Origin: an uncultured Devosia sp.
Lineage (GTDB): Bacteria; Pseudomonadota; Alphaproteobacteria; Rhizobiales; Devosiaceae
Assembly (NCBI GenBank): GCA_934553185.1
Contig: CAKTFF010000015.1
Coordinates: forward strand, 1 to 15,323
Direction: 5' to 3'
Length of the DNA: 15,323 bases
Part shown: positions 1-8,490 of the stretch, piece after piece
How the letters are laid out: each line of letters opens with the position of its first letter
Numbering within the stretch: position 1 is the first letter of the stretch
Program-made: the position numbers and the translations under genes
Notes under the pieces: model-generated
The model's input: only the letters and a program-made list of their open reading frames with translations
Database searches by the model: none
What the model was told of the DNA's origin: nothing

Positions 1-604
1 TCTGGATCGCCGTGCCGGCAAATTCACCGGCCACGGTTTGTCCCTGGCCAGCAGCGAGCACATAGCGCCGGGTCAGGACGTCGTTGGCGACGGCCATGGC
101 AAAGAGCAGCAAGGCCGAGCCGGTGCCGAGCACGGCGAACCAGGGATGAAGAAAGGACATGAACAGGATAAAGAACGGCACCCAGGGCGCGTCCACGAAA
201 GGCAGCACGCCGGCGCTGCCCAGGAAATTGCGCATGGTGTTGAAGTCGTCGATCAACCGGCGCGATGCCACGCCCTGCTTGGCCGACTGCGCCACCGCTT
301 CGGTCAGCACCGGCTCGCGGAGGCTCAGATCAAGGTAGGTGCCGAGCCGCGTGAGGATGTAGCTGCGCACCGCATCAAGGGCGCCAAACACGGCAAGGGC
401 GGCCAGGGCAATCAGGCTGAGAAAGATCAGCGTCTCGACCTGTCCACTGCCCAGAACCCGGTCATAGACCTGCATCATATAGAGCGGGGAAGTGAGAACG
501 AGGAAGTTCACCAGCGAGCTGAAGACCAGAACGGCAAGTATCGCTTTAACGATGTTGGAAGAAACGCCAAGTTCCACCCAAATGGAACGCGTCAGTTGCC
601 GCAT
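1..604 (-). CDS. Type I secretion system permease/ATPase (PrtD-like), N-terminal part, cut by window edge
   Basis: Reading the minus strand from an ATG at 604 gives 201 codons with no stop before the window edge. The protein starts MRQLTRSIWVELG. Around residues 18-45 is a membrane segment followed by SPLYMMQVYDRVLGS, the typical start of PrtD/HlyB-like type I exporter membrane domains (cf. LYMLQVYDRVL). A second membrane segment lies near 58-80 and further ones near 140-175. RRLIDDFNTMRNFLGS and DAPWVPFFILF match family landmarks. The ATP-binding domain, with Walker A, signature and Walker B motifs, should lie outside the window. The family forms an inner-membrane dimer that, with a membrane fusion protein and a TolC-like channel, exports proteins with C-terminal signals. 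Substrate and partner genes are not visible. An in-frame GTG at 634 is an alternative start; ATG 604 has only a weak GGTGA upstream. Confidence 0.88.
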   Translation of the reverse strand, partial: MRQLTRSIWVELGVSSNIVKAILAVLVFSSLVNFLVLTSPLYMMQVYDRVLGSGQVETLIFLSLIALAALAVFGALDAVRSYILTRLGTYLDLSLREPVLTEAVAQSAKQGVASRRLIDDFNTMRNFLGSAGVLPFVDAPWVPFFILFMSFLHPWFAVLGTGSALLLFAMAVANDVLTRRYVLAAGQGQTVAGEFAGTAIQ

Positions 605-1004
605 AACAGTTTCACCGATCGTTCTCGAAAACACATGTCGGCGGCGGACCGGAGCGCAATCGGCCGAGCCGTTCCTTGCTTTTTCGCTTTGCTACGCCCG
701 CGCCGGGCAGGGAGCAAGCGCGTTGCCGGACAGTTGTAGCCGCCGCGTCAAAAGAAATCGTGAATGCCGCAACCCCGGGCGGAACCCCGAAACTATTTTT
801 CTGCTGCGCATTGCTGTGACGCACTTTTCTGCGCCTGCCCGCAAGCTCCCCGATGTGCTTTGCACACCAGCCCTAATCAGGTGAGTTGAAATTGCCTGGA
901 GGGTTGCGGGGGCCGGTCTGACGGCTTGATGCGGCTTCGGCGTCAGCCTACCAAATGGGCAGATTTCAAGCCCTTCCGAGACCCTGAGCAGGAGTTTGGC
1001 CAGA
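605..1004. other. 400-base divergent intergenic region between the exporter and cysD
   Basis: No convincing gene was found on either strand. Short open frames here have arginine- and proline-rich translations with no recognisable domain. The region must hold the promoters of the minus-strand exporter and of the plus-strand cys operon. The only structured element I see is a six-base inverted repeat (CTGACG at 918-923, CGTCAG at 941-946) overlapping a possible cysD promoter. Confidence 0.6.
926..954 (+). promoter_or_regulatory. Possible cysD promoter with overlapping inverted repeat
   Basis: TTGATG (926-931) and TACCAA (949-954) are separated by 17 bases, about 50 bases before the cysD start. 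Matches to the sigma-70 consensus are 4/6 and 3/6. The inverted repeat CTGACG/CGTCAG (918-923, 941-946) brackets the -35 box and spacer and could be an operator. This rests on pattern only and is weak. Confidence 0.25.
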
Positions 1005-1913
1005 GTGACCAGCGGTACCCTTTCTCACCTGCAGGCGCTGGAAGCGGAAAGCATCGAAATCCTGCGCGAGGTGGCCGCTAGCTTCGAGCGGCCGGTGATG
1101 ATGTATTCGATCGGCAAGGACTCAAGCGTCCTCCTTCACCTGGCGCGCAAGGCGTTTTTTCCCAGCCGCATTCCATTTCCGCTGCTGCATGTGAACACAA
1201 CCTGGAAGTTTCGCGAGATGATCGCCTTCCGCGACAGCATGGCGGAAAAGCACGGCTTTCACCTGATCAGCCATACCAATCCCGAAGGCCTGGCGCAGGG
1301 GATCAACCCGTTCGACCATGGCTCGTCCCGGTTCACCGACATCATGAAGACCCAGGCGCTGCGGCAGGCGCTTGATGCTGGGCGCTATGATGCGGCAATC
1401 GGCGGGGCGCGGCGCGACGAGGAAAAGTCGCGGGCCAAGGAGCGCATTTTCTCCCACCGCAACAGTTCCCATGCCTGGGACCCCAAGAACCAGCGGCCCG
1501 AGCTTTGGCGGGTGTTCAACACACGGCTGAACCCCGGCGAGAGCATGCGGGTGTTCCCCATCTCGAACTGGACCGAGCTCGATGTGTGGACCTATATCTA
1601 TCGCGAAGGTATCGAGCTGCCGTCCCTTTATTTCGCGGCCAAGCGTCCGGTGGTGGAGCGCTCGGGCACGCTGATCATGGTCGACGACCACCGGTTCCGC
1701 TTCGAAGCCGGCGAGACGCCGCGCGAAGAGATGGTGCGGTTTCGCACTCTGGGCGACTACCCGTTGACCGGCGCGATCCGCTCGGATGCTGCAACGCTGC
1801 CCGAGATCATCATGGAAATGCAGGCGAGCCGCACATCGGAGCGCGAGGGCCGGCTGATCGACAGCGACAGCGTTGGATCGATGGAGAAAAAGAAGCAGGA
1901 AGGGTATTTCTGA
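1005..1913 (+). CDS. cysD: Sulfate adenylyltransferase subunit 2 (CysD)
   Basis: This is the small catalytic subunit of ATP sulfurylase; with the GTPase CysN it makes adenosine 5'-phosphosulfate from ATP and sulfate in cytosolic sulfate assimilation. The PP-loop SIGKDS is at residues 35-40, [20 protein letters not shown] at 133-152, then [11 protein letters not shown] and [12 protein letters not shown], and the family-typical end [13 protein letters not shown] chose the GTG at 1005 over the in-frame TTG at 996: AGGAG at 990-994 is ten bases from the GTG but touches the TTG, and GTG gives 302 residues, the length of E. coli CysD. One oddity is [12 protein letters not shown] near residue 64, where the family usually has LHVDT. 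The stop overlaps the cysNC start (TGATG), so the two are translationally coupled. Confidence 0.97.
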   Translation: MTSGTLSHLQALEAESIEILREVAASFERPVMMYSIGKDSSVLLHLARKAFFPSRIPFPLLHVNTTWKFREMIAFRDSMAEKHGFHLISHTNPEGLAQGINPFDHGSSRFTDIMKTQALRQALDAGRYDAAIGGARRDEEKSRAKERIFSHRNSSHAWDPKNQRPELWRVFNTRLNPGESMRVFPISNWTELDVWTYIYREGIELPSLYFAAKRPVVERSGTLIMVDDHRFRFEAGETPREEMVRFRTLGDYPLTGAIRSDAATLPEIIMEMQASRTSEREGRLIDSDSVGSMEKKKQEGYF

Positions 1914-3799
1914 TGAGCCTTCCCATGGCGACTCCTGACACCGATCTCGACCTTTGGCTGGCGCAGCAGACGGATAAGTCGCTGCTGCGGTTCATGACCT
2001 GCGGAAGCGTCGACGATGGCAAATCCACCCTGATCGGCCGGCTGCTTTATGACAGCCAGCTGGTGCTGGACGATCAGCTCGCGAGCCTTCGGCAGGAAAG
2101 CCGCAACCGCATCACGGGCGACGAGGGGATCGACTTTTCGCTGCTGGTGGATGGGCTGTCCGCCGAACGCGAGCAGGGCATCACCATCGACGTGGCCTAT
2201 CGGTTTTTCTCGACCGACAAGCGCAAGTTTATCGTCGCCGACACGCCCGGCCATGAGCAATATACCCGCAACATGGCGACGGGCGCGTCCAATGCTGACC
2301 TTGCCCTCGTGCTGATCGATGCGCGCAAGGGGGTGCTCCAGCAGACACGGCGCCATAGCTTCATTCTGTCGCTGTTGGGCGTCAAGCATGTGGTGCTGGT
2401 GGTCAACAAGATCGATCTGGTGAACTATGACCAAGCGGTGTTCGACGCCATCGCCGCCGAATACCGGCAGTTCGCCCAGCCACTTGGTTTCCAGACGTTG
2501 GAAGCTGTGCCGGTGTCGGCGCTGCGCGGGGACAATATTCTGCGATCCAGCGCACAAACGCCCTGGTATGGGGGCCAGGCGCTGGTGCCATACCTCGAAA
2601 GCATCGACGTCGCGCAGGACCGGTCGGCGGAAAAATTCCGCTTTCCCGTGCAATGGGTTAACCGGCCCGATCTCGATTTTCGTGGTTTTTCCGGCACGGT
2701 GACTTCGGGCACGATCAGGGTGGGTGACGAGGTGCTGGTGGCCGCTTCGCGCAAGCCGGCCGTGGTCAAGCGCATCGTCACGCTGGACGGCGATCTCCGC
2801 TCGGCGTCGGCCGGGCAAGCGGTGACGCTGGTAGTGGACCGGGAAGTGGATATTTCACGCGGCGATGTGCTGGCGCGTCCGGGAGAGACGCCGGAGTATT
2901 CCAACCAGTTCCAGGCGCGGCTTGTGTGGATGAACGAGGAGCCGGCTTTTCCCGGCCGGTCCTATCTCCTCAAGGTTGGCTCGCAGATTGTTCCGGCCAC
3001 TATTACCGAGCTCAAGTTCCGCACCAATGTGAATACGCTGGAGCAAACAGCGGCCACCAAGATCGACCTCAATGAAGTGGCGACGGTCAGCATCGCGACC
3101 GACAAGCCCATTGCCTTTGATCCCTATGCGGCGAACGCGCTGACCGGCGGGTTCATTCTGGTTGATCGGCTGTCTAATGCCACGCTTGGTGCCGGTACCA
3201 TCGATTTCGGTTTGCGGCGGGCGCAGAACCTGACCTACCAGTCGTTTGACGTGAACCGCGCGGTTCGCGCGCAGATGAAGGGGCAGACGGCGCGCATCGT
3301 CTGGTTCACTGGCCTTTCGGGGTCGGGCAAGTCATCGATCGCCAATCTGCTTGAAAAGCGGCTCACTGCCGAGGGACGCCACGCCTATATCCTGGACGGC
3401 GACAATGTGCGGCATGGGCTCAACAAGGACCTTGGCTTCACCGAAGCCGCGCGGGTCGAAAATATCCGCCGGGTGGCGGAAGTCGCCAAGCTGATGGCCG
3501 ATGCCGGCCTGATCGTTCTGGTGTCGTTTATTTCCCCGTTCGAGAACGAGCGGCGACTGGCGCGGGAGATCGCCGGCGACATCGCGTTCACCGAGGTTTA
3601 TGTGGATACGCCGCTTGCTGTGTGCGAGGCGCGGGACCCCAAGGGGCTCTACAAGCGGGCGCGGGCCGGGGAGATCAAGAACTTCACCGGTATCGACTCG
3701 CCGTTCGAGCCGCCTTCAGCGCCCGAGCTGGTGTTGCATGGGGCCGAGGAAGAGCCGCCTGTGCTGGCGGACACTCTGCATGACTGGCTGAAGCTTTAA
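1913..3799 (+). CDS. cysNC: Bifunctional sulfate adenylyltransferase subunit 1 / adenylylsulfate kinase (CysN-CysC fusion)
   Basis: This 628-residue fusion works with CysD: the N-terminal GTPase drives APS synthesis and the C-terminal kinase phosphorylates APS to PAPS. The CysN part shows G1 GSVDDGKST (31-39), the switch sequence EREQGITIDVAYRFF, G3 DTPGHEQ (110-116) and G4 NKID (165-168), followed by beta-barrel domains resembling elongation factor Tu. The CysC part begins about residue 455 with MKGQTARIVWFTG, has the P-loop GLSGSGKS (467-474), DGDNVRHGLNKDLGF, and SFISPF, which includes the conserved serine. The ATG at 1913 was chosen because it overlaps the cysD stop by one base and matches CysN N-termini; the same frame is open further upstream only as a shadow of cysD. 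CysNC fusions are common in rhizobia and relatives. Confidence 0.97.
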   Translation: MSLPMATPDTDLDLWLAQQTDKSLLRFMTCGSVDDGKSTLIGRLLYDSQLVLDDQLASLRQESRNRITGDEGIDFSLLVDGLSAEREQGITIDVAYRFFSTDKRKFIVADTPGHEQYTRNMATGASNADLALVLIDARKGVLQQTRRHSFILSLLGVKHVVLVVNKIDLVNYDQAVFDAIAAEYRQFAQPLGFQTLEAVPVSALRGDNILRSSAQTPWYGGQALVPYLESIDVAQDRSAEKFRFPVQWVNRPDLDFRGFSGTVTSGTIRVGDEVLVAASRKPAVVKRIVTLDGDLRSASAGQAVTLVVDREVDISRGDVLARPGETPEYSNQFQARLVWMNEEPAFPGRSYLLKVGSQIVPATITELKFRTNVNTLEQTAATKIDLNEVATVSIATDKPIAFDPYAANALTGGFILVDRLSNATLGAGTIDFGLRRAQNLTYQSFDVNRAVRAQMKGQTARIVWFTGLSGSGKSSIANLLEKRLTAEGRHAYILDGDNVRHGLNKDLGFTEAARVENIRRVAEVAKLMADAGLIVLVSFISPFENERRLAREIAGDIAFTEVYVDTPLAVCEARDPKGLYKRARAGEIKNFTGIDSPFEPPSAPELVLHGAEEEPPVLADTLHDWLKL

Positions 3800-3818
3800 G
3801 GGGCAGGTGGCTCCTTAA
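3796..3818. terminator. Bidirectional terminator-like hairpin between cysNC and manC
   Basis: TTAAGGGGC (3796-3804) pairs with GCTCCTTAA (3810-3818) over nine positions (one G-U on the plus-strand RNA) around the loop AGGTG. The stem includes the TAA stop of cysNC (3797-3799) and the stop of manC (3815-3817). Only 15 bases separate the two convergent genes. There is no clear T-run, so function as an intrinsic terminator is inferred. Confidence 0.5.
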
Positions 3819-5242
3819 ACGCGGCCGAACTCGTCCTCGATGCGGATGATGTCGTCTTCGCCCAGATAGGAGCCAGTCTGAACTTCAATGAGTTCGAGCT
3901 CGATCTTGCCTGGATTGCTGAGGCGATGGACGCAGCCGAGCGGAAGGTAGATCGACTGGTTTTCGGTCAGCACCGTTACTGTGCCGTCGACGGTGACTTC
4001 AGCGGTGCCCTTGACGACGATCCAGTGCTCGGCGCGGTGGTGGTGCTTTTGCAGGCTCAGCTTCTTGCCTGGCTTGACGAAGAGGCGCTTGACCTGGAAG
4101 CGCTCGCCGCTGAGCACCGAGGCATAGCCACCCCATGGGCGATAGGCGGTGCGGTGAATCTCGGTGATGCCAGCCGTGTCCTTGCCCAGGCGAAGGGTCT
4201 TGACCATGGCGCCGACCTTTTGCGCCTGCGACAGGCGGCCAACAAAGATGGCGTCATTGGTGGCGACCACCGCGACATCATCAAGACCGCTGACGGCGAC
4301 ATGGGCGTGGTCGGTGACAACAAGGGACTGGCTGACGCCATCAAGCGTTACGGAGCCTTGCGTGAGATTGCCGGCGTGGTCACGATCGGCGTTCTTCCAG
4401 ACCGCGTCCCAGCTGCCCAGGTCCGACCAGGCGAAGTCGACGGCGACAACGGCCGCACGCATGGTTTTCTCGAAGATCGCGTAATCGACCGAAATGTTGG
4501 GCGCTGACGCGAAGGCTGCTTCGTCGAGGCGAACGAAGTCGAGATCCGCACTGGCTTTCGCCACGGCGTCGCTGGCGGCCGCAAAGGTTTCGGGGGCGAG
4601 GACTTCGCACTCGTCGAGAAACGTGCCGGCGGCGATCATGAACATGCCCGAATTCCAGAAGTAGCCGCCCTGGGCCAGCATCTGTTCGGCACGCTCGCTG
4701 TCCGGCTTTTCGACGAAGCGCTCCACCGGTATCACCCCACCTGCCACCGCAGCATTGGCCTTTATGTAGCCAAAGCCGGTTTCGGCATGGGTGGGCATGA
4801 TGCCAAAGGTGACCAACTGCTCGTGACGCGCCGCGTCGGCTGCTTGAGCCACGGCGCTCCAGTAGCCAGCGTCCATGTCAACGTCATGGTCGGACGGCAA
4901 AACGTGGAGCACCGTTTCACGACCAAAGTGCTGGCTGGCATAGATGGCGGCCGCGGCGATGGCCACGGCGGTATTGCGCGCTACCGGCTCAAGAAGGATC
5001 GCGGCCAGGGGCACGTTGTGCTCAGCCGCCTGCTCGGCAACGATGAAGCGGTATTCGGTGTTGGTGACGACGATGGGCGGAGCATAGTGCTGGGCGTCCG
5101 ATATCCGGTCCAAGGTCTTCTGAAACAGGCTCTGGGGCCCGGTCAGTGGCAGGAACTGCTTGGGGCGTGCGGCCCGCGACATCGGCCAAAGGCGCGTGCC
5201 TTGTCCACCGGCAAGGATCACGGGCACAATCGTCTGGGTCAT
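3815..5242 (-). CDS. manC: Mannose-1-phosphate guanylyltransferase / mannose-6-phosphate isomerase (type II, ManC/AlgA-like)
   Basis: The enzyme makes GDP-mannose from mannose 1-phosphate and GTP for surface polysaccharides, with a C-terminal cupin domain for the fructose-6-phosphate/mannose-6-phosphate step. The 475-residue product is full length for the fused family. The nucleotidyltransferase signature GGQGTRLWPMSR is at 12-23, PKQF at 27-30, EPVARNTA at 85-92, FVEKP at 176-180 and WNSGMF just after. The cupin region starts near 364 with RTAYRPWGGY and contains QKHHHRAEHWIVVKGTAEV and PLGCVHRLSNPG, as in AlgA and XanB. The ATG at 5242 puts the signature at its usual distance from the N-terminus. 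No other polysaccharide genes lie in the window. The gene converges on cysNC and diverges from the DUF1345 gene. Confidence 0.96.
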   Translation of the reverse strand: MTQTIVPVILAGGQGTRLWPMSRAARPKQFLPLTGPQSLFQKTLDRISDAQHYAPPIVVTNTEYRFIVAEQAAEHNVPLAAILLEPVARNTAVAIAAAAIYASQHFGRETVLHVLPSDHDVDMDAGYWSAVAQAADAARHEQLVTFGIMPTHAETGFGYIKANAAVAGGVIPVERFVEKPDSERAEQMLAQGGYFWNSGMFMIAAGTFLDECEVLAPETFAAASDAVAKASADLDFVRLDEAAFASAPNISVDYAIFEKTMRAAVVAVDFAWSDLGSWDAVWKNADRDHAGNLTQGSVTLDGVSQSLVVTDHAHVAVSGLDDVAVVATNDAIFVGRLSQAQKVGAMVKTLRLGKDTAGITEIHRTAYRPWGGYASVLSGERFQVKRLFVKPGKKLSLQKHHHRAEHWIVVKGTAEVTVDGTVTVLTENQSIYLPLGCVHRLSNPGKIELELIEVQTGSYLGEDDIIRIEDEFGRV

Positions 5243-5282
5243 GGAGGCACTATCCTGTTGGTCGCTCGTCAGCCTTGCCTGC

Positions 5283-5315
5283 CATAGCAGACTTAGGTGT
5301 CATAGCATCGTGCTA
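5283..5315. promoter_or_regulatory. Repeated CATAGCA and short inverted repeat upstream of manC
   Basis: CATAGCA occurs at 5283-5289 and again at 5301-5307, 18 bases apart. The second copy also forms an inverted repeat, TAGCA (5303-5307) with TGCTA (5311-5315). The site lies 41-73 bases upstream of the manC start, so it could be an operator for manC or for the divergent gene. The evidence is pattern only. Confidence 0.25.
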
Positions 5316-5455
5316 ACGTCATCTTCTACAAGGTTTGCTCAAGCTATTGAGGCTGAACCATGAAGATGGCGCTCCTATATGGCTTCCCGAGCTTTCAGCC
5401 GATAACCTGCGTTAAACCACAGCCGCGCTTTTGTCGGCGAATTGAAAGCGTCACC

Positions 5456-6190
5456 ATGGCCGAATCTCGCACCTCTCGCGGCCGCGCTCCGGAAGCGAAA
5501 CCGCCAAAGCAGCACTTGCTTCGCGGCCCATTGCTTGAGCGGCTGATGCCGCGGCATGCGGCGTTCTATGCCAGCCTCATCTTGGGGCTTGTTACCTTGG
5601 CCATTACGCTCTGGCTGGTGCCGGCCTATGCGGTGGGCCTGTCCAGCAACGCGCTCTATATCGGCTTTCTCCTTCTCACCTTTTTGCGCATGCCGCATCT
5701 GACTGCCGAATACCTGCGGGAGCATGCGCGGGAGGAGGATACGCCAGCAGGCGGCATCTTCCTTATTGTGCTGGTCGTGGTTGTCGCGTCGGTGGTGTCG
5801 CTGTTTCTGGGCATCAGCAGCGGGCAAACGCCTGATCCCTTGGAGGTTGCCCTCGGCGTTGTTTCGGTGCTGCTGGGCTGGTTCACCGTGCAGGCCGTCG
5901 GGGCGCTGCATTACGCCTACGAATATTATCAGGTGGAGGACGCAGCCGAAGGCGCCGACATCGAAGGCGGGCTCGACTTCCAGGGCGATGTCGATCCCGA
6001 TGGGTTCGATTTCGTCTACTTCTCCTTCACCATCGGTACATCGGTCGCAACGTCGGACACCAAGACCGAAAGTCGTAAGATGCGGCGCATGGTTACGGTG
6101 CATCTGGTGTTTTCCCACCTCTTCAACACCATCATCCTTGCCGCAGCGGTCAATGTTCTGCTCAGCCTCGGTGGGGGCGGGGGCGGCTAG
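5456..6190 (+). CDS. DUF1345 family integral membrane protein
   Basis: This is a predicted inner-membrane protein of unknown biochemical role, 244 residues from the ATG at 5456. After a basic N-terminus ([19 protein letters not shown]) hydrophobic segments lie near residues 38-60, 66-82, 100-120 and 130-150, with a last one near the C-terminus. [16 protein letters not shown] resembles the conserved DUF1345 block (usually YFSFTIGMTFQVSDV). The product ends with LGGGGGG. An in-frame ATG at 5360 has a better ribosome-binding site (GAGG at 5349-5352, spacing 7) and would add 32 residues, but that extension is not membrane-like and looks unlike coding sequence of this genome. Family assignment is fairly sure; the start is not. 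Confidence 0.82.
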   Translation: MAESRTSRGRAPEAKPPKQHLLRGPLLERLMPRHAAFYASLILGLVTLAITLWLVPAYAVGLSSNALYIGFLLLTFLRMPHLTAEYLREHAREEDTPAGGIFLIVLVVVVASVVSLFLGISSGQTPDPLEVALGVVSVLLGWFTVQAVGALHYAYEYYQVEDAAEGADIEGGLDFQGDVDPDGFDFVYFSFTIGTSVATSDTKTESRKMRRMVTVHLVFSHLFNTIILAAAVNVLLSLGGGGGG

Positions 6191-6255
6191 AGGTTGCCCC
6201 GCAGGGTGGGTCCGTGGCAGTTACCAGGCAAATCGATGTTTGGAGAAAACCCGCC

Positions 6256-7383
6256 ATGAAGACCCGCGCCGCCGTTGCCTTTGCCGCAGGCAAACCGCTC
6301 GAGATCGTTGAAGTCGACCTCGAAGGCCCCAAGGCGGGCGAAGTGCTTATCGAGATCAAGGCGACCGGCCTCTGCCATACTGATGATTTCACCCTATCGG
6401 GTGCCGATCCCGAGGGCTTGTTCCCGGCGATCCTGGGGCATGAGGGGGCGGGCGTCGTGGTTGATGTCGGTCCTGGCGTCACGTCGGTGCGCAAGGGCGA
6501 TCACGTCATCCCGCTCTACACGCCTGAATGCCGGGAATGCTATTCTTGCCGCTCGGGCAAGACCAACCTCTGCACCGCCATTCGCGCAACGCAGGGCCAG
6601 GGACTGATGCCTGACGGCACCTCGCGGTTCTCGTTCGAAGGCAAGCCGATCCACCACTACATGGGTTGCTCGACCTTCTCGAACTTCACCGTGCTGCCCG
6701 AGATCGCCGTCGCCAAGATCGACGCGTCGGCGGCTTTCGACAAGGTCTGCTATGTGGGCTGTGGCGTTACCACCGGCATCGGCGCGGTGATCAACACGGC
6801 AAAGGTCGAGATCGGCGCCACCGCCGTCGTGTTCGGCCTGGGTGGTATCGGGCTCAACGTCATTCAGGGCCTGCGGCTTGCCGGAGCCGATATGATCATT
6901 GGCGTCGACATCAACAACAGCAAGAAGGAATGGGGCGAACGCTTCGGCATGACCCATTTCGTCAACCCGCGCGAGATCGAGGGCGACGTCGTCCCCTATC
7001 TCGTCAACCTCACCAAGCGGCGGGGCGACCTCATCGGTGGGGCCGACTACACGTTTGACTGCACGGGAAACACCATGGTGATGCGCCAGGCGCTGGAAGC
7101 CAGCCATCGCGGCTGGGGCAAGTCGGTGGTGATCGGGGTGGCCGGGGCAGGGCAGGAGATCGCGACGCGCCCGTTCCAGCTGGTCACCGGCCGCACCTGG
7201 ATGGGTACGGCCTTTGGTGGCGCCAAGGGGCGCACGGATGTGCCAAAGATTGTCGACTGGTATCTCGACGGCAAGATCGAGATCGATCCGATGATCACCC
7301 ACACGCTGCGTCTCGAGGACATCAACAAGGGCTTTGAGATGATGCATTCGGGCGAAAGCATCCGCTCGGTGGTGGTCTACTGA
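6256..7383 (+). CDS. frmA: S-(hydroxymethyl)glutathione dehydrogenase / class III alcohol dehydrogenase
   Basis: The enzyme oxidises S-(hydroxymethyl)glutathione, the spontaneous adduct of formaldehyde and glutathione, to S-formylglutathione with NAD+ in the cytosol, and can also reduce S-nitrosoglutathione. The 375-residue product shows catalytic zinc ligands C40 (GLCHTD), H62 in GHEGAG and C169 (YVGCGV); structural zinc cysteines C92, C95, C98 and C106; the class III stretch [19 protein letters not shown]; and the nucleotide-binding GLGGIG (194-199) with D218. ATG 6256 was preferred to an upstream in-frame ATG (6214) because it matches family N-termini (MKTRAAVAF) and has GGAG at 6241-6244. 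Also named adhC or flhA. No S-formylglutathione hydrolase or frmR-type regulator is adjacent. Confidence 0.97.
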   Translation: MKTRAAVAFAAGKPLEIVEVDLEGPKAGEVLIEIKATGLCHTDDFTLSGADPEGLFPAILGHEGAGVVVDVGPGVTSVRKGDHVIPLYTPECRECYSCRSGKTNLCTAIRATQGQGLMPDGTSRFSFEGKPIHHYMGCSTFSNFTVLPEIAVAKIDASAAFDKVCYVGCGVTTGIGAVINTAKVEIGATAVVFGLGGIGLNVIQGLRLAGADMIIGVDINNSKKEWGERFGMTHFVNPREIEGDVVPYLVNLTKRRGDLIGGADYTFDCTGNTMVMRQALEASHRGWGKSVVIGVAGAGQEIATRPFQLVTGRTWMGTAFGGAKGRTDVPKIVDWYLDGKIEIDPMITHTLRLEDINKGFEMMHSGESIRSVVVY

Positions 7384-7911
7384 TCAGCCATCGGTTTGCT
7401 TGAGCTTGTCGAGAACGGCCTCGGGCGCCACATCGCGCTTGAGCTCGGCAATCTCGGGGTCTCTGGGCAGGCTTGCATCGAGCTTGATCGCAATGGCTTC
7501 AACCATGGCGATCAGCTTGGTAGTTTCGTGCTCTGTGAGGAGACTCACCTGAAGATCAAGATCGGCGCGGATATCGTCCTGGGCAGCCATCCGGTTCTGG
7601 TTGATCAGAACAAAGGTGGACAGGAAAATGGCTTCCACCGAGGCGATCATGGCCAGCACGACCAGCGACGAGTCCCAGGGTTGCACAAAGGGGACCAGGC
7701 CGACATTAGCGATGATCCAGAAGCCGAAAATGGCGAGATGGAGATAAACAAACACCATGCTGCCGGCAAACTTGCTGATTGCGGCGGCGACCTTTTCTTC
7801 CAGCCCGGCATTGTCCAGGTCGCGCTTTCGCCGTTCCACAATGGCGTCGATGTTGCGCTCCAGCGCAGAACTCAGGCCCCGTGGTGCGGGTTCGGTGGGA
7901 CTGTTTTTCAT
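7384..7911 (-). CDS. DUF1003 family membrane protein
   Basis: This 175-residue predicted inner-membrane protein has no established function. A charged helical N-terminus (ERNIDAIVERRKRDLDNAGLEEK) is followed by FAGSMVFVYLHLAIFGFWI (first membrane segment, about 51-73) and LVVLAMIASVEAIFLSTFV (second, about 81-104). LINQNRMAAQDDIRADLDLQV matches the DUF1003 signature SQNRQ...RAxLDYQVN, and an amphipathic tail (TTKLIAMVEAIAIKLD) follows. Its stop codon abuts the frmA stop with no base between. GGAAAAG lies upstream of the ATG as a plausible ribosome-binding site. It diverges from the UPF0178 gene across about 100 bases. Confidence 0.85.
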   Translation of the reverse strand: MKNSPTEPAPRGLSSALERNIDAIVERRKRDLDNAGLEEKVAAAISKFAGSMVFVYLHLAIFGFWIIANVGLVPFVQPWDSSLVVLAMIASVEAIFLSTFVLINQNRMAAQDDIRADLDLQVSLLTEHETTKLIAMVEAIAIKLDASLPRDPEIAELKRDVAPEAVLDKLKQTDG

Positions 7912-8012
7912 TGTACTTTTCCAGGATGCTGGTGCGTGTGACGGAGCAATGGTGGCTTGGGCAAAAAAGTTCGTCCACCCCGCACTCCCGTTAACAAGGA
8001 GATGTTTGCCCG

Positions 8013-8477
8013 ATGGCCAACCCGACGATCTTTGTGGATGCCGATGCTTGCCCGGTAAAGGATGAGGCCATGCGCGTGGCCGAGCGGCTGGGTCTCGTCG
8101 TGACCTTTGTCAGCAATGGCGGCGTGCGGCCGTCGCGCGACCCGATGGTGCGCGTGGTGGTGGTGCCAGCCGGGGCCGATGCGGCAGACGACTGGATCGT
8201 GGATCAGGCGCAGTCGAACGACATCGTGCTGACCGCAGACATTCCCCTCGCCAGCCGCGCGATCGACAAGGGCTGCCACGTGCTGGGGTTCACCGGCAAG
8301 CCATTCACCCCCGCTTCGATCGGCATGGCGCTGGCGATGCGCGACCTCAAGCAGCATCTGCGCGAAACGGGGGAGATCAAGGGGTTCAACCCCGGCTTCC
8401 GCCCGGCTGATCGTTCGGCATTTCTGGGCGCCCTTGATGCTCTAGGGCGTCGGGCAAAGGCACTGGCGACACCGTAG
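8013..8477 (+). CDS. UPF0178 / DUF188 (YaiI/YqxD-like) protein
   Basis: A small cytosolic protein of 154 residues in the widely conserved YaiI/YqxD family, whose biochemical activity is not established; the fold has been compared with PIN/NYN-type nucleases. Visible landmarks are IFVDADACPVKDEAMRVAERLG at the N-terminus, VRVVVVPAGADAADDWIVD, DIVLTADIPLASRAIDKG, and GFNPGFRPADRSAFLGALD near the end, all typical of the family including its acidic residues. AAGGAG at 7996-8001 lies 11 bases before the ATG. It is a single gene, ending in a hairpin shared with the convergent minus-strand gene. Confidence 0.9.
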   Translation: MANPTIFVDADACPVKDEAMRVAERLGLVVTFVSNGGVRPSRDPMVRVVVVPAGADAADDWIVDQAQSNDIVLTADIPLASRAIDKGCHVLGFTGKPFTPASIGMALAMRDLKQHLRETGEIKGFNPGFRPADRSAFLGALDALGRRAKALATP

Positions 8478-8490
8478 AGGCAGGATCAAT

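Noticed and set aside
612..824. Minus-strand 70-residue open frame upstream of the exporter
   Set aside because: It has no recognisable domain, its translation is arginine- and proline-rich, and it fills what looks like promoter DNA.
744..1004. Riboswitch (SAM or cobalamin type) before cysD
   Set aside because: No recognisable conserved riboswitch cores were seen; only a short inverted repeat.
1757..2818. 353-residue minus-strand open frame opposite cysNC
   Set aside because: It is a mirror of a conserved coding sequence in GC-rich DNA; the translation is histidine- and arginine-rich with no domain.
6160..6190. G-rich run at the end of the DUF1345 gene as a G-quadruplex element
   Set aside because: It is explained by six consecutive glycine codons at the protein C-terminus; there is no further evidence.
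6394..7347. 317-residue minus-strand open frame opposite frmA
   Set aside because: It is antisense to an unambiguous, fully conserved enzyme; the frame is open only because of codon bias.
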